Below, piece by piece: positions 11,727 to 27,200 of a DNA stretch of 64,000 nucleotides. The stretch covers positions 17,561,035 through 17,625,034 of the forward strand of contig NC_045149.1 of the NCBI RefSeq assembly GCF_008831285.2, written 5' to 3'. The stretch is from Nymphaea colorata (Eukaryota; Streptophyta; Magnoliopsida; Nymphaeales; Nymphaeaceae). A program made the translations under genes and the position numbers. The notes below the pieces were generated by a model. That model was not told the DNA's origin. It searched no databases and worked only from the letters and a program-made list of their open reading frames with translations. The number at the start of each line of letters is the position of its first letter. The first letter of the stretch is position 1.

Positions 11727-14700
11727 TTAGTGTTGTGGACAATGTAGAGTGCATATAGCAAGTTAGACTTGTGAAGGTTGGACATTTTTGTGGCAGTGAA
11801 CACATTTATAATAAAGGGTAAACATACAGTTCTAGTAGTTATCGAATACAATGGATGGACGGAGTGGTGGTTGGTAAGTGGCTAGCTTTCATTTCAAATT
11901 TTTGGTGACGTTAATTTCATATATCGCAAAGGGAGAAATACCTGTATACAAGTTGAATTATAGCAGAAGTATACCAGTATGCAAGTTGAATTATAGCAGA
12001 AGTGTCACAAAGACGCATAAACAGACTTTGTAACTTGTAACTTGGAGAAAAGGGGTGAAGGTTTCCAACCTCTTGTTTGTTGAGTGGTAAGATGAAACAA
12101 CAAACACACCTAAGATAAGGCATGATTAGGGTATTCGCGGCATCTGCTAAAATTGGGACTTACTCGATGTGGCCCAAAACCTGGGGCTAATTTTCTTGTT
12201 CCGAAGAATCATATCCCCCTCTACCTCTGTCTCTTGTGAGCGGAACCATGCTTTCAGAGATGTCGGTACCCCGTTTGCCTCGTTCTGTTACCGGCTGACA
12301 GGTTGATGTACATTTGTCTCTACATATTGGTTGTCACCTGAGTATTGCAGATGATTAATGCTCTCTCTCCCTCTCCCTCAATCAGCTTAGTTTTCGCCTT
12401 CTGTAGATTGTCACCCAGTTTTGTTTTCATTTGATCTTCAAGTATATCAAGGGTTGAGATTGAGCGATTGATCAGCAGGCTGGAGTAGTTATTCGGAACT
12501 TCAGAATTCTGAATGGGCCAGAATCTTGCGGTGCATATTTTTGGAAATGGAAAGGTTTTCTGATACATTAATTTTTCAGCAAATTCTTGGAAGACCGTCG
12601 TCCAGATTTGGAAAACTAGGCAAAATTTATGTAGCAGAATGAGAAGAAAATGCGAACACAAAGAATGTGTTTCGTATGTCATTCTCTCAGGAAAGTAGAC
12701 AGAAGAATAGGAGGCAAATTTCTACAGTACTTTTCATTAGTCCAACTACAGTGTCACAGTATTTTCCAGTTATCTCCAACCCTTAATGGCTGCAATTTCA
12801 GACTGAACCAAGAAAAAAGACAGAAATTCATGGCGTGAAAGGACACAGCAGAGCAAATTTATTCCTTCCACATGCTAATAACTATGTGTCCGCCACCCAT
12901 ATGTGACATTCACCAAGTGGTCATTTCTTCTCTCTCTAGTGGCTTTCAGGACCAGAGGAATGGTAGCTAGGTCCATCATCCCCAATAGAGAGTCCAAGGA
13001 ATAAAAGAGAAGAACAGAGCCATATTGCTACTAGCTCTGTGGAATAATCAGCCATTCAACAACTGACAGCTCCCCACTTGAAGTTTCTCATGATGAAGAA
13101 AAGAACCAGCTGAATTTAAAATCTCAATTTCACCGGAATCTTAAATGCGCATACGCCCCACCTCCTTATTTGGCGACGACCAATGCTTTATGATGTCAGA
13201 AGGCCTCATCATTCGCCATGGATAACCTCCACAGCTGTACAGAATTCAAATGGGCGCTCGCAGGTGCTTGAATTTTTCTTCTTTCACTGTGAGCAAGCCC
13301 CAAACAGTCTGCTGAAAAGAGACAAAAATTAAGATAAGGATAGCAGCAGCTACCATTATGGCTTCTTGTGAGATGCAGATCGGCTCGATCTGCAATGACG
13401 ATTTTGGGGGTTGAAGGGATCTTTACTGGCTTTTGGGGGTTCAAGAGATCTTCATGTCGAAGTTTTGACACTGTAAAAAATGCAATCAAACTGAAGATGA
13501 ACGAGTTAGTCGCACTCTCAGTGCTTCAACTCTTGACTGTTTTCCTGGGGTTGCTAAAGCCCAATCGACTGCACCAACCAGTCCCATGTGGCATCTCACT
13601 ACTTTAATAAGTATGTAAGAGGTTTTGCTTGGATTTTCTGGATGTTGGTGTGTTAGTGAATCCATGAAAATCCAAAAAAAAATTTGGGGTTTCAAATGGG
13701 TAACAGTGAGATCCAGGATTTTTACAGTTTTTCCACCATTTAGAGAAGAAATACTAAAAAAGCTTCAAAAATCTGTCTTTGTAAGTACTTTGTATCGACA
13801 ATGGAGAGGCACTACTACTCTCATACTAAGTCAGAAGAAGCAGATGGATCGACTGCTGGTGTGAGACGTTTCACACATAGTTTCAGCTTTCTTGAAGGAC
13901 CAGAAATACATATCCTTTTATTTTTGTAAATAATCACAGAAGAAGAACTTCTCTTGATTCTAGCATAAAAATTAATTTAAATTAAACTAAGAAATCATTA
14001 AAAAGTAACAAAAATGATGATAAAATCCGGCGCATGCGATCTACTTGAGTCACCAAGGCCGGACATGCTACCATAGTGGCGTTTTCCTATGAAGCAGTTT
14101 GTGTAAGCTATTGGGACTATGATGTGGATTAATTCCGTGAACTATATTTAAACTTTCTCCTTGATTTACCAAGGGAAATGAAATCTTAATGATAGGGATG
14201 TGAATGATTCGAATAGGGATAATTTAAATACAGTAATGACGTTTGTTTGAATTTGAATAAGAAAATCTTGAAACCATATTCTAACATTTCACAAGAAAAT
14301 GCATGCTGAGTGTGTCCGAATGTTGAAAAGGTTAGAAAAACAAGGTAATCAGTTTGAAGAATCCAAGGGAAAACAGGAATTTGAAAAAATAGCTTCCAAG
14401 TTGAGGATTACTATGGTATCAGAAAGAGTTTTGCTATAAAAAAAACAAATTATTGTTTGATTTAATTAAAATGTCCGAAAAAAAAACAGCGAATGATTGC
14501 ACCCACTAATGCTTATGGAGGGGCCAAGCTGTGTTCTCTTCGACGACATAGTGTTGAATTTTAATATGGTCGTAATAATAAACGTACACATCAAAAGAAA
14601 AAGAAAGATCATAATAGTCCTCCAGTGTTATCCTATTTTCAAAATCAATGCCTTTGTTTTCCAAAATTTACCCTTTCTCTTTTGGTTGTTGACATACTCC

Positions 14701-14763
14701 AGACAACCCAACCTGCAACATAAATTAACGAAAAATTGAAAAGACTTGTCTATCCTTAATAAT
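11727..14763. other. Intergenic DNA, no gene seen
   Basis: No supportable gene. A short tandem duplication of period 33 bp (core AAGTTGAATTATAGCAGAAG) occupies about 11949-12004. A minus-strand open frame of 120 codons at 12320-12682 has no recognisable domain and no flanking splice evidence. Confidence 0.4.
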
Positions 14764-16439
<1,676 letters not shown>

Positions 16440-16854
16440 GGGTGAACAATGAGTCGAACTACTCGAGCTAGACTCGTTAAAGCTCGGCTCATGAACGAGT
16501 TCAAGCTGAGTCATTTGCTTAGTGAGTTGAGCTCGAGTCCATGAGTCGACTCGTTCAAATAATCAAGTTGAGTTCGAGCTCAACACGTGACTATTGAGTC
16601 GAGCATGAGACTTAATTAAGTTTGTCGAGCCTTAATCAAGTTGATATATTCAAACGACTTTACGAGTTTGTCGAACCTTAGTCAAGCCGAACACGAATTC
16701 AATATCAATTCTATTCAAACGATTTTGTCAAGCTTTAATCGAATCAACCTCGAACTCAACATGTAACTGCCGAGTTGAGCTCGAGCTACTTCCATCAAGC
16801 TATTCTCCAGTTCGAGCTGGCTGAACTCATGCTCCATTAGACTCATGTTCACCC
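16440..16854. mobile_element. MITE-like element with TCGAG-rich interior, about 415 bp
   Basis: The left end GGGTGAACAATGAGTC and the right end read on the other strand, GGGTGAACATGAGTC, form a near-perfect terminal inverted repeat. The interior is a mosaic of palindromic words (CTCGAG, GAGCTC, ACTCGTT, AAGCTCGG) characteristic of a common dispersed plant repeat. I see no open reading frame and no clear target-site duplication, so the superfamily is left open. Confidence 0.6.
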
Positions 16855-19670
16855 TTAAATGAGAATGGGTGAAAGGAGAGACTTCCAAAACTCTTTTTCA
16901 GGCGGTGCGTCGTCATCCTCCTGTTCAACTCAACAGAAAGTACAATAATAAATTAGAAAAAGAGTCGTCGTCTTCAGGGGTGGGGAAGGAAGGGAGGGAC
17001 CCTTATGATCACCATCATAGTGGCGTATTCCCCGTAATGAGCATGATTAGACGAATGCCCACGGAGGGAGATGAAGACAGGAACCGACTTTTTCTTTTGT
17101 TTGAAAAGCTTAATATAATTGCCACAGAACGGAACAGGTATTTTCTTGGTGGGGACGACCATATTCTGATATAAAATAGAAAATAGAAGATCTTCTCGAT
17201 AATAACTTAATGCCGAAGATTTCGTATTTATAGTGATGAAGATACATAACAGAAAAAAGATTTATATCTTACCTAAATTGCACTGATGTGATTTTCTTCT
17301 ACACCAATTCAAAAGGAAAGAAAAAAAAAAGAACGAACGAACCAAGTGAATCTTTTGAAAGACGGCAGCACAAACCGCCTAGAGCGGAGGACTCCAACCG
17401 AAGGAGTTGTACCAATAATTTTGAATTGTGCAGGAAGAAATTAACAGCCATGAAAGTCGATGGAACAACGACGGCCCACCTTACAGCGCCTTCTAGCTTG
17501 TCTCACTACTCAAACCTCTTGGAGTTTTAAAAGGAAGGAAAGCAACTAATACTGAACAAGAATGCTGACAGAAGAACGGCCATGAAAAGCCAAAAGAAAA
17601 AAGTTGTAAAGCAAGAAATGTTTGTGTTTTTGTTTTTAACTTAGAAAATACGTAGACAGACCGATACGATACCGGTAAAATTTCCGGCAGAAGAGGGAAG
17701 TCGGCATCTGCAAAATATATGCATAAAATTTTCCTTTTGTTGCAGTTACTTTCGTACAACATTAATAAATTTTGAAAAATACATGCACAGGGTCAGCATT
17801 CATATTTGCCAGTACATGTTCTTTCAAACCAAAAATAAGAGAGAAAAAAAAAAAAGAAACCCTTCATTTGTTAGGTTTATTAATGTATAGTATGCCATTG
17901 GAAATTAAATGCACCAAGGAAACAATTTTACAGATGAAAAAAGCTGCTTTTTTTTAAAAGACCATGAAAACCACCTTGTTTTCTGAACCTGCCGGAACTT
18001 TCGGGCAGGAGTTCTAAGTTCCTGTGTTCTTTTCATTATTGCTCCTCAGTTTGGAACCCACTCTATTGGGTGCTTTGTTTCCTTTCGAAAAAAGGTTCTC
18101 ATAAGTTCATCTTAAAATAATCTTGAACTCAGTTAAGTTAGTGAATTCTTTGCTGGGCTCCATGCCCAATTCAGCATCTTTGCAAGAGAAATAAATGGTT
18201 CACAGGTAGTTTCGGATTTTCTTTTCTCTGCTGTACTGAACTCTGCTTAATCCAATTCCAATTTTGTTTAGTATGCTGGAATTGATCCAATCACTAATAC
18301 AAGGCATATCTTACGAGCCAACTAGGCCTATATTGGCTAATATATTAATAAAATAATAATGCAAACAGTTTTTCTGTATTTTTACTTAATTTATTGTGGC
18401 CGATACAAACTCTGAATCTTGAGAATTTTGACAAGTACAATAGTCAATATGTTAAATCTTTTACTATTGCTTCACACTCAGTTCGCGTCCGAGCTAGCTC
18501 TAGGGTTTGCTTGCTCCGAAGGACGTGGTATTCAAATAAAATACACCACATGGACAAGAAAAGAAGAAAAAAGAACAGAATGGAAGTCTCCTTGTGTTGG
18601 CTTACAGGTAAAAAGAAGACAAATATATATTATGATCACCTGCCATATATTAATCCTTTTTCAAGGTCAGAGTTCCTCGTTTCAAAACAGCCTCGAAGTT
18701 TAAATAATTAAATATGAAGTTGTACTGAAAAAGCAGGAGTTCTCATTTACCACTTTTCTTATTTTGACCACTTTTAATATTTTCTCGGAAACAGGACCGG
18801 ACCAACCTCATATGCAGTCCAGCCTGTTTCTTAGCCAAACCCTTCGTTCCTGAAATATATTTAGATTTCCTACATATACAAGTTCTTATTTCTGCTGTCA
18901 TCATGTTTACATTTAAATCCTTTGATTATTCCAATATGTTTCATTGATTGGGATATTAGAACTGACCAAATAAACAGGTTTACAGTTATCTGAGTAACTG
19001 GGGAAAACTTTTTCAGGAAATTCCAGATCCTTCAAAATCCTGATGAGGAATTCACAGCCTTCACATAAAAGAGGAAAGAGAAGATTTGGCAGTCCGTTTC
19101 TCTCTATGTCCTTGGGGTTTTTAGGTGCTGTAAGGAGTCCTGATAGCTAGTGCAAGGCATCATGGTTCGGCTCACCTCAATGAATCGCTTTTGCAGTGAA
19201 TGTATAGTCAGATTATACATGGTTCATAGGACTGCCATTGACCATGGAATCAATTCCTGGTTCACTTGGTCTCTAGTGGGGGACCCGAGCCCATTGTTGT
19301 GCCAACTGAGTTCTTATGCCTTGGTCCAAATCCCCATTATTAATTGTTGGCATCTTTGAACAACTCATGCGCCACCAAGATATGGAGGAAAACAGAGGTT
19401 GGAGAGAGAGTAATTTAATGGTAGTAAAGGCAAAATAAGAAGGTGGCAGATGCAAATTTAAGTTGGTCATTAAGGGTGAGTGGAGATTGGTAGGTTTGAG
19501 TTTTTATAGTCCCTGATAAAGTGTGCTGACCTATCCCCTCAAGAAAGTTCAGACAGGAGCCGACTGTTGCCGGATCTGCTCTGAATTTCTGAACATCTCC
19601 GGCCAATTCGCCGGGAGAGAAGAGAAAAGAAAAATAAAAAACCTCCTTTCCCGATGTTGCAGTGTCTGCA
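16855..19670. other. Intergenic DNA, no gene seen
   Basis: No supportable gene. Near 18305-18415 there is a short stretch related in wording to the CGGCC/GATAC-type repeat at 475-600 (GGCCTATATTGGC, GGCCGATAC). The remaining open frames are short and unsupported. Confidence 0.4.
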
Positions 19671-19818
19671 ATAAATAGTGGTTTTTATTGTACCATCCTT
19701 TTCAACTCGATTGCGTTTTGTTCTTTTTTTTCTTCTTCTTCTTCACTCCTGCCCCCATTGCTCACGTCCATGACTTCATGAGTGGAAGAAGAGGAGAAGA
19801 AATTTCGCACCAAGAGAG
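19671..19818 (+). promoter_or_regulatory. Putative core promoter and leader of the neprosin-domain gene
   Basis: A weak TATA-like word, ATAAATAG, lies at 19671-19678, about 140 bp before the start codon. A CTT-rich then AGA-rich leader follows. This is a positional guess only. Confidence 0.3.
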
Positions 19819-21428
19819 ATGAAGATGGAGAAAAGGAGGAGGGAGGGTGACGTTGGTGGCGAGTTTTTGGGAAGCTGTATCGATTGGTCTTTGTTGACGT
19901 TCATCATTCTTGTTCTCCTTCTTGAGAGCACAACTACTACAAGTTTGGAGTTCAACTTCACAAGGTATAACACGCGCGTCAGTAGCCTGAAATTGGCAAG
20001 AATACAGGAACATCTGAAGAAGATCAACAAGCCTTCTTCGAGAACAATAGAGGTATGCCAGACTTCTTGTGTGACCTTTCTCATTTTCATCTTCATCACG
20101 TACACCAGCTTCATCATGAAGCGCCTATATTTTCAGAGCATAGATGGGGACATCATTGACTGTGTCCATATGCACAAGCAACCAGCCTTGGATCATCCAC
20201 TGCTGAAGAACCACAAGATTCAGGTTTCACTTCTTTCCTATTCACTCTTTTTCTCTAACATTTCATTATCAATTGGCCTTTCACTAAGAACCCATTTACT
20301 TTCCTTTTTGGTTTATAATATTTGTTTAGAAGGTGCCTCCAGTGAGACCAAGATTAGACCCGAGGCACAGAAACTACACTAGCAACATACTATCAAGGAG
20401 AGCATGGCAGACATGGCATAAAACTGGGCACTGCCCAAGAGGAACAGTTCCAATAAGAAGAACATCTGCAGATGATATACTCAGAGCTAAATCCATATTC
20501 CATTATGGAAAGAAGACTGTTCTTCGCCCCACAGATCGACCAGCCAGATTCACTGAAGCTCCTGATGTTGTTAGCGGCAATGGACATGAGGTATGTTAAC
20601 GGAGAGATGAAATATATGCATGTTAGAGATAGAGAAAGAGAATCTCATGTTTATGTTTTTGTGCCATCTCATATCATGCTGACTGAAGGAAAACGTATGT
20701 ACAGCACGCTATTGCATATACAGGAACAGGGGAGTATTATGGGGCAAAGGCCACCATCAATGTCTGGGATCCTTCCATACAAGTGACCAACGAGTTCAGT
20801 CTGTCGCAGATGTGGGTTCTTTCTGGATCCTTTGATTCTGATCTCAACAGCATTGAGGCTGGATGGCAGGTGCGTTCCTTCTCATGGCTCCCTATCAGAG
20901 ACCCCGTTTTCATTCCCTATTTCTTTTTTCTGTTATTTTATATCTTTTAAGTTAGAAAGAGACAAATACTGAAGTTGAGATTCTTCTAGTCAGGTTAGCC
21001 CTGAACTTTACGGTGACAGCAGGCCCCGGCTCTTCACATATTGGACGGTTGGTATTTCCTTGTTAAAAAATTCATACTAATAGTCAACATCTCTCTCTCT
21101 CTCTCTCTCTCTGAGATTTCTGAGGTTTTGATTTGTCTCGGGTTTGTGTAGAGTGATGCATATCAAGCAACAGGATGCTACAACCTGCTGTGCTCTGGGT
21201 TTGTCCAAACCAACAGTAAAATAGCTATTGGAGCGGCCATCTCCCCCATTTCTTCCTATTCTGGCGATCAATACGACATCACCATTCTCGTCTGGAAGGT
21301 TGGTAAAACTCTCAAAGAACAGTACAGGAGCTTAGTCAAACTGAACGTTTCAAAGAAAATTACACGCCCTCGTGTGGTGAAACGATAAAAACAAAATGAC
21401 AAGAAACTTCTTTTTGACCCAGGAAAAA

Positions 21429-21460
<32 letters not shown>

Positions 21461-22316
21461 TCACTCCCACTGGGAGCTGCTTGAGGATCTTAGGTAGATG
21501 TGTTAATACCTAGGTTAAAGTTAACTGGTTTTTTTTTTCTTGACAACCAAGATACATGATTAGTGTTTTCTTCGACAGCCAATATAGGCAATATAATAGC
21601 CTCTGAGCAACTAAGACTTGTAATCAGTGCCCACTTTCCCATTTACATGTGCTGCTTAATTAAGACAAACAGTATGACGTCCTATTCTTCTATTTATTTT
21701 CTTTGTTCCCGCTCTTTGAATATAGTTTGTGTTAGAGTCCTCATTAAGTAACCAACATGTGTGACTAAGGTTTTCTTTGACAACCAAGAGATCATTATAC
21801 GTAATCTAGTAAGATTTCAAAGCAACCAAGATGTCAAATTTGATTATTCAAGCGAGGCAGACACTAAATAAACTAACATGTAGCCATTTTTTTTCTTGCT
21901 TTTTTCTGTTTCTGTGTTTGAATTGTTCTATGAAATAGGATCCGAAGCTGGGGAATTGGTGGCTGGGCTTCGGGGACAACACTTTGGTGGGGTACTGGCC
22001 GGCGGAGCTGTTCACCCACCTGGCGGACCACGCGGACATGGTGGAGTGGGGAGGGGAGATCGTGAACACCAAGTCGAGCGGCAAGCACACGGCCACGCAG
22101 ATGGGCAGCGGCCACTTCGCCGAGGACGGCTTCCGGCAGGCCAGCTACTTCCGGAACATAGAGGTTGTGGATGCCGACAACAGCCTCAGCCCCGTCCAGT
22201 CTCTCTCCACTCTCGCCGAGGACACCAACTGCTACAACATCCAGAGCTCCTACAATACCGACTGGGGCAATTTCTTTTACTTTGGTGGACCTGGCAACAA
22301 TGCACAATGTCCTTAA
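19819..22316 (+). CDS. Neprosin-domain (DUF239) protein, 7 exons, 441 aa
   Basis: Member of the plant neprosin family. Nepenthes neprosin is a prolyl-directed glutamic endopeptidase, but most plant members are uncharacterised. Exons: 19819-20052, 20137-20223, 20330-20590, 20705-20869, 20994-21047, 21152-21298, 21939-22316, all phase 0 and GT-AG. Residues about 22-37 form a hydrophobic signal peptide or anchor after a basic N-terminus. The neprosin activation domain follows ([20 protein letters not shown], residues about 82-101). The catalytic-type domain spans about 195-441 with [20 protein letters not shown] (Glu224), [17 protein letters not shown] and VEWGGEIVN (Glu352/Glu356). The conserved glutamates in these last motifs are candidates for the catalytic pair, from family knowledge rather than alignment. 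A second ATG two codons downstream (19825) is an alternative start. Exon 7 is unusually GC-rich, especially at third positions. Confidence 0.92.
21091..21114. repeat. CT microsatellite in intron 5 of the neprosin-domain gene
   Basis: An uninterrupted CT run within the intron between 21048 and 21151. A second CT run lies at about 21434-21459 in the next intron. Confidence 0.9.
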
Positions 22317-22382
22317 CTAATTGATCACTTTCTCATTTACTTCATAATTCCAATTCTTTCTTTCGTTAATTACCTGCTCTCT

Positions 22383-22441
<59 letters not shown>

Positions 22442-24186
22442 CAAATTACTAGTTTATATATACACACACATATGCATGTGCACATGCACGGTGGCACCAT
22501 AAAGTTGCATGTTGTTCTTTACGTAGATTTAGATGTGCGTAGATATAAACTGTACAGATGTCTTTTCTGTCACTGTTTACAAAGAAAGACTTAATTAGAG
22601 ATATGAAAAGCCTTAATTAGTCAGTACATAGTAAAGTATGAAAAGTAGATATTCATTACAGTTCTTTTCCCAGGAAAGAATAAAGCTGTATTAATTATTG
22701 CACATGGGTAATGACACTGTCCGCCATGTTTAATACAGGAAACATGTGATAAGATGCCAAGGTCTTTCTAATGGCTAAATTTTTTTCTGTGGGTGTCATA
22801 CCCACTTCATTGTGATCGTCTGTCTCGGTTGATGTTGTGATTCGCGACTGAAGCCATCCACATTGTCGACCTTTTTTGAAATACTGAACGATGAATTCGA
22901 GAAAGAGAAGCGCGGTGGTGAATATGATGCCAACAAAAGAATCGTTTTTGAAGGTTGGTTGGAGAAATGAAATCATACAACATTCTTGACTTTGGAAAAA
23001 AAAAAGAAGAAACTTGTTGGGGGTATAAAAATAGCGTTTCTTTTGGTTGAAATCATTACACCAAACTTGGGGTTCCCTGTGTTTCTAGAAAAAGAAGAGA
23101 AATTCACTGTTCTCATCTCTGCTTCGTTGATCACTCATGATGATTGATAACAACAGTAGTGGCACCAACGAAGGCAAGCAATAAAAACAATATAAAAATC
23201 CGAACCTGCCTGCCTGCTTCGGCTGCCTGCCACTTAATGCAAGTGAGAGAGACAAGTTCTCACAGAAAAAAGTCATTTACTGGCAATATCAGTAAATGGG
23301 TGCAGTGAGTTTTTTTGGGAGTTCGAACGCCTTCTTTCTTCTTTCGTTTCTTGCTTCCAGGTGAAGTTACGGCTGCCAATCACTGGTAAAATTAATAAAT
23401 GAAGGCTTTGATTAATTTGTTGAATGAGAGCCAACTTTCACCAACTTTGTGATTGTGCCTCTTCGTGTACGGCAGGTATGAGTTACAGAACCGATGAGTT
23501 GGGCCGCATTTACTGATAAATGTTCAAGTAAGATTATTATTGTTCACTTTTGAACTCTAGCTTGAGAGGGCATATGGGGTTTCTCATAAATAATTCATCT
23601 GTTCTCTCTCTCTCAATAAACAATTCGAGCCCATTAAGGGCCTAACAGCGGTAGATCCGATCGAGGGTCCCCCTACCCTCTACCTCATTATTATTGTATG
23701 TATTAGGTGTAGAGAAGTTTGATGGAGGCCTTTCACCAAACATATTTAGGGTTAGGGTTGGCAGTAAGGGGGCCCAGGCTATGGTATGTATCATTTGTGA
23801 AGTTTAAATCCAATATAGGTGGTTAGTATCTGTTTCGAATTTTTGGAGCGTCAATTCTTATTCTGCAAAAAGAAAGCACCAATATGCAAGATGAACTATA
23901 GTAGAGTTTAAGTTGCTTATTACTTATTTATTTTGCTTATTACTTATCTATTTTGGTACCGTCGTGGCCTTCCTGGCCAACAGACACTGTGCTTCCAAAA
24001 AGACCAGGTAACAAATTGAATTCATCCAAACAAAAGTATTGAGCCCTGAGAGGATTTTTGCACTGATTCAAACAAGCGGCTAGTAGGCAGCCCGGCACTA
24101 ATTCAGAGTAGTATATAAGTCAATCTCCTTGTCCAGTGTTCTCCATCAAAATACCCACAAATCCTTTTGACTTCAAGGGCCCTTCG

Positions 24187-24193
<7 letters not shown>
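22317..24193. other. Intergenic DNA with a long CT microsatellite
   Basis: About 26 CT repeats occupy 22387-22439, just after the neprosin-domain gene and possibly in its 3' UTR. No gene is supportable in the remainder. Confidence 0.5.
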
Positions 24194-24232
<39 letters not shown>

Positions 24233-24259
24233 GATATATATATATATATATATATATAA
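24194..24259. repeat. Compound microsatellite (CT)n-TAGA-(TA)n
   Basis: About 19 CT repeats are followed by TAGA and about 12 TA repeats, the same order as at 14764-14877. Confidence 0.95.
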
Positions 24260-27200
24260 TTACATTTTTTCTTTATGTTTTCAAGATAGAGAGAGATTGC
24301 TGTGGCCTTTTTCTGAATCAAGGTCACGCTGCGGTCTGACTTTTTCTAGCGGAAGAAGCCCCAGAAATCACGCCTTTGATGCACAAACAGGGCCCATTTG
24401 TGCACCAACTTCCATCATTTCTATAAAAATAACTTACTACTAACTTTTATGCGTATGACTATAAGCATGTACCCTCTATAGGTCAAAATATGATATCTTA
24501 TAATATTTTTCCTTGAAGTTCGAGATGGGTTTATCCCTTTTACAAAAGCCTGACAGTAAGCATTTGTTTATTTTATATATAGCTTATGGCATGGAAAAAG
24601 ACGGGTTGATGTTACATGATACCCTGTGAATATTTGCTCGTGTTGATTTCAGATTTTAAAGAGATTTATGGCGAGCAGGTAGTGTGGCATCCGGGCCAAC
24701 TGGTGACCCACGTGGTTTGGATCCTTCATTGAATGCTCCCAGGGGCAAACGGTCGATGGGGGCGCCTTTTGGTAAAAGTAGGGTCATAAACGGGTTGGAT
24801 CTGATCCCATGCTTTTGACGTTTTTGGATGTACTGGATTCAATGCCTATCCGACTCTTAATATATTTGGATATCTCGAATCCTGACCATTCCAAACATTA
24901 ATAGGGGCATCTTTTTCTTTCTTTCTTTTTTTTTTTGTTTGAAACTTAGATCTGAGATCCGAATGCTCATACTTTTGATATGAGGTTTTGACCAGTGACG
25001 ATCTCAAATCTTCGTTCTTACATAGTGGCGAAATCCTACGTTTGTTATGCCACATAAAAGAGATTTAAATAAGCGTTGGATTTCATCAGCCTCAGATATG
25101 AGATCAGATCATGTTGAACACATCCTTATAATTAAATTTGTAGAGAACATGGCTAAGTAGAGTCAAAATATGATTTTAGATCAGAGATCTGAGTAATATG
25201 GCATAAGATCTGCACTGATATCTACAGTTTACCAAATTAAGGATCTTAAGTCAGACGTAATGGTGTTGGCGACTCATCTTCTTTTCTTAAACCTTAAGGA
25301 TTTCAATGAGAATATATGGATCAAGTTAAAGTCTATTCGGATGCGGACTTTGGCTTCTCTCACTGTCCTGATCAGAAGAAAGCCTGGAGCAGGCGGGCGA
25401 TGAAGAAGGATTGCAGGCGAAGCTCTGTAATGAGTTATTGCTAGCCTAGTTTACAGTTGCAGACAGCAAGGAAGGGTCGAAATCATGGCGGGAAACATTC
25501 TCACGTCTATATATTCCTTCCCACTTGGGCCTGTGGAGAGTGGTAATGGTGGTGGTGAGCCAGAGAGCCAAGAAATTTAAGAGGGAAAGTGACTGCTCCC
25601 CCACCACGTTGTGTCATCATGATCAGTCTCTGGTGAGACTCATCCACCTTGATGACCGCGTTCATGGTGGTGGTGGTGATGGCAGTGCTGGCGGCGGTAG
25701 TGGCGGTGGTGCTACCAAAATTGAATTTGCTGAAGTGGGCATGGCTCACCTTTTACAGGAGCAATCTCTGCCGATGAACTGCTACTGAGAGTACCTTTGG
25801 TGTTACGCAGGATATCAGGATAGGAAGAGGATGAGCCATAAGAACATGCATGCAAAGAATTACAGTGTTCTTCTTATCAAACACTGTTTCAAGGATATAT
25901 TTTGACTAACTTCAGTCGATTAACACATCTCCAAATGCTTATCAACTTAGAACAATTCTTTTGATTAAAAAGTGAATAGAAGAGCAGTTTTCACGCATTT
26001 AGCATTAATTGTCGCTTTCAGCTCCTAAAGAAAAAAAAAAGTATAGTTTGCCATTAAACATTGGGAGGTGACAAACAATATATTTGAATCGAAGAAAGAA
26101 TATGATTTCTTGGTATGATCTTATCTGGAATGCAAATGAAGCCTAATAAGAAGGGGTATGGTTCAATCCAGTTCAGGTATACAGAGCGGGCCCCACTTAA
26201 AGGTCAGTCTCCCTTAGAAATTGCTGAGGTCCTGGATGGAGGGAAAGGAAAACAGTCAAGTACAACAGCTTTGCATACTTTCGTGTTCATAATGTTAAGC
26301 ACTATCAGGCGAGTAAGAGGTTCATTCCTGCCACCTGAAACGAAGCTTGAAGGCCTGTTCATGCCCGCTACCTTTAGGGTCTTGAGCTGCGTTGGTGTCA
26401 GCAATAACGGCGATACACCATTCAACTTAGATGCTACACCTCACCACCTTAAGGTTCAGGAACATAATGCTCATGAGAATCAAAGTAGAAACCTATGTTC
26501 ATATGGACTCCTAGCCCCCTTGAACACTTAATTGTAGGATTATGATAGAAAAAATGAAAAATGGATTGGGTAAAATGAAGGTCGTAGATCCTAAAAAAAA
26601 CTGAGCGTTTGAATGGTGTTTTAGAGTTTGCAGCAAAACCATAGACTTCTGATATGCACAATCAACATGTTCTTCAATTCAACATTCCTTATTAACCATT
26701 ATTACTCACCATTGTTGCTTTCAATTTTGGGAATTGTTCACAATATCTTGAAATGCTGAAATAATTTGAGGTGTCAAGTTCAAGATATTTGTCAACATTG
26801 TTGGAAATATCTCATCTTTTTCCATCGGTTTTGAACACTTCTGGAAGACGATTTCAGTAGCTCATTCTTCGTGAAACTAAGCTAAGAGAACCCACAAAAA
26901 CTTCGAAGGCTTGAGAAAGGTGTTGAGGGGCTTGAGATCCACAGGTCAAGTTTATGCCTCCACGGTTGGGATCTACCTGCTTTTTAGTGCCAACTTGAAT
27001 CCAATCCACGAGGGTCCAAAATCACATCCATAATTTGAAAATAAATCCAGCTAACCATAACTAAATCCAAATCTCATAGTCATTTTGTAATACAAATTAA
27101 CCAAACCAATGAAGGGACAAGATATAAATTGATAAAATGTAGCAGAGGACGTGCATCTGAGGATAGCAACAGATCGGAAAAATCCAGTTCGGGACTCGAG

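Noticed and set aside
12320-12682. A 120-codon minus-strand frame
   Set aside because: No domain or conserved-looking motif, and no neighbouring exons in phase.
14411-14430. TGGTATCAGA resembling an LTR-retrotransposon primer-binding site
   Set aside because: The match breaks down after ten bases and no LTR-like repeats flank it.
21873-22324. Long frames in other phases and on the minus strand over the last neprosin exon
   Set aside because: They are shadows of a GC3-rich exon; the neprosin frame has family motifs and matching splice phases.
26115-26531. A 138-codon plus-strand frame in intergenic DNA
   Set aside because: No recognisable motif, no splice or promoter context, and composition like the surrounding non-coding DNA.
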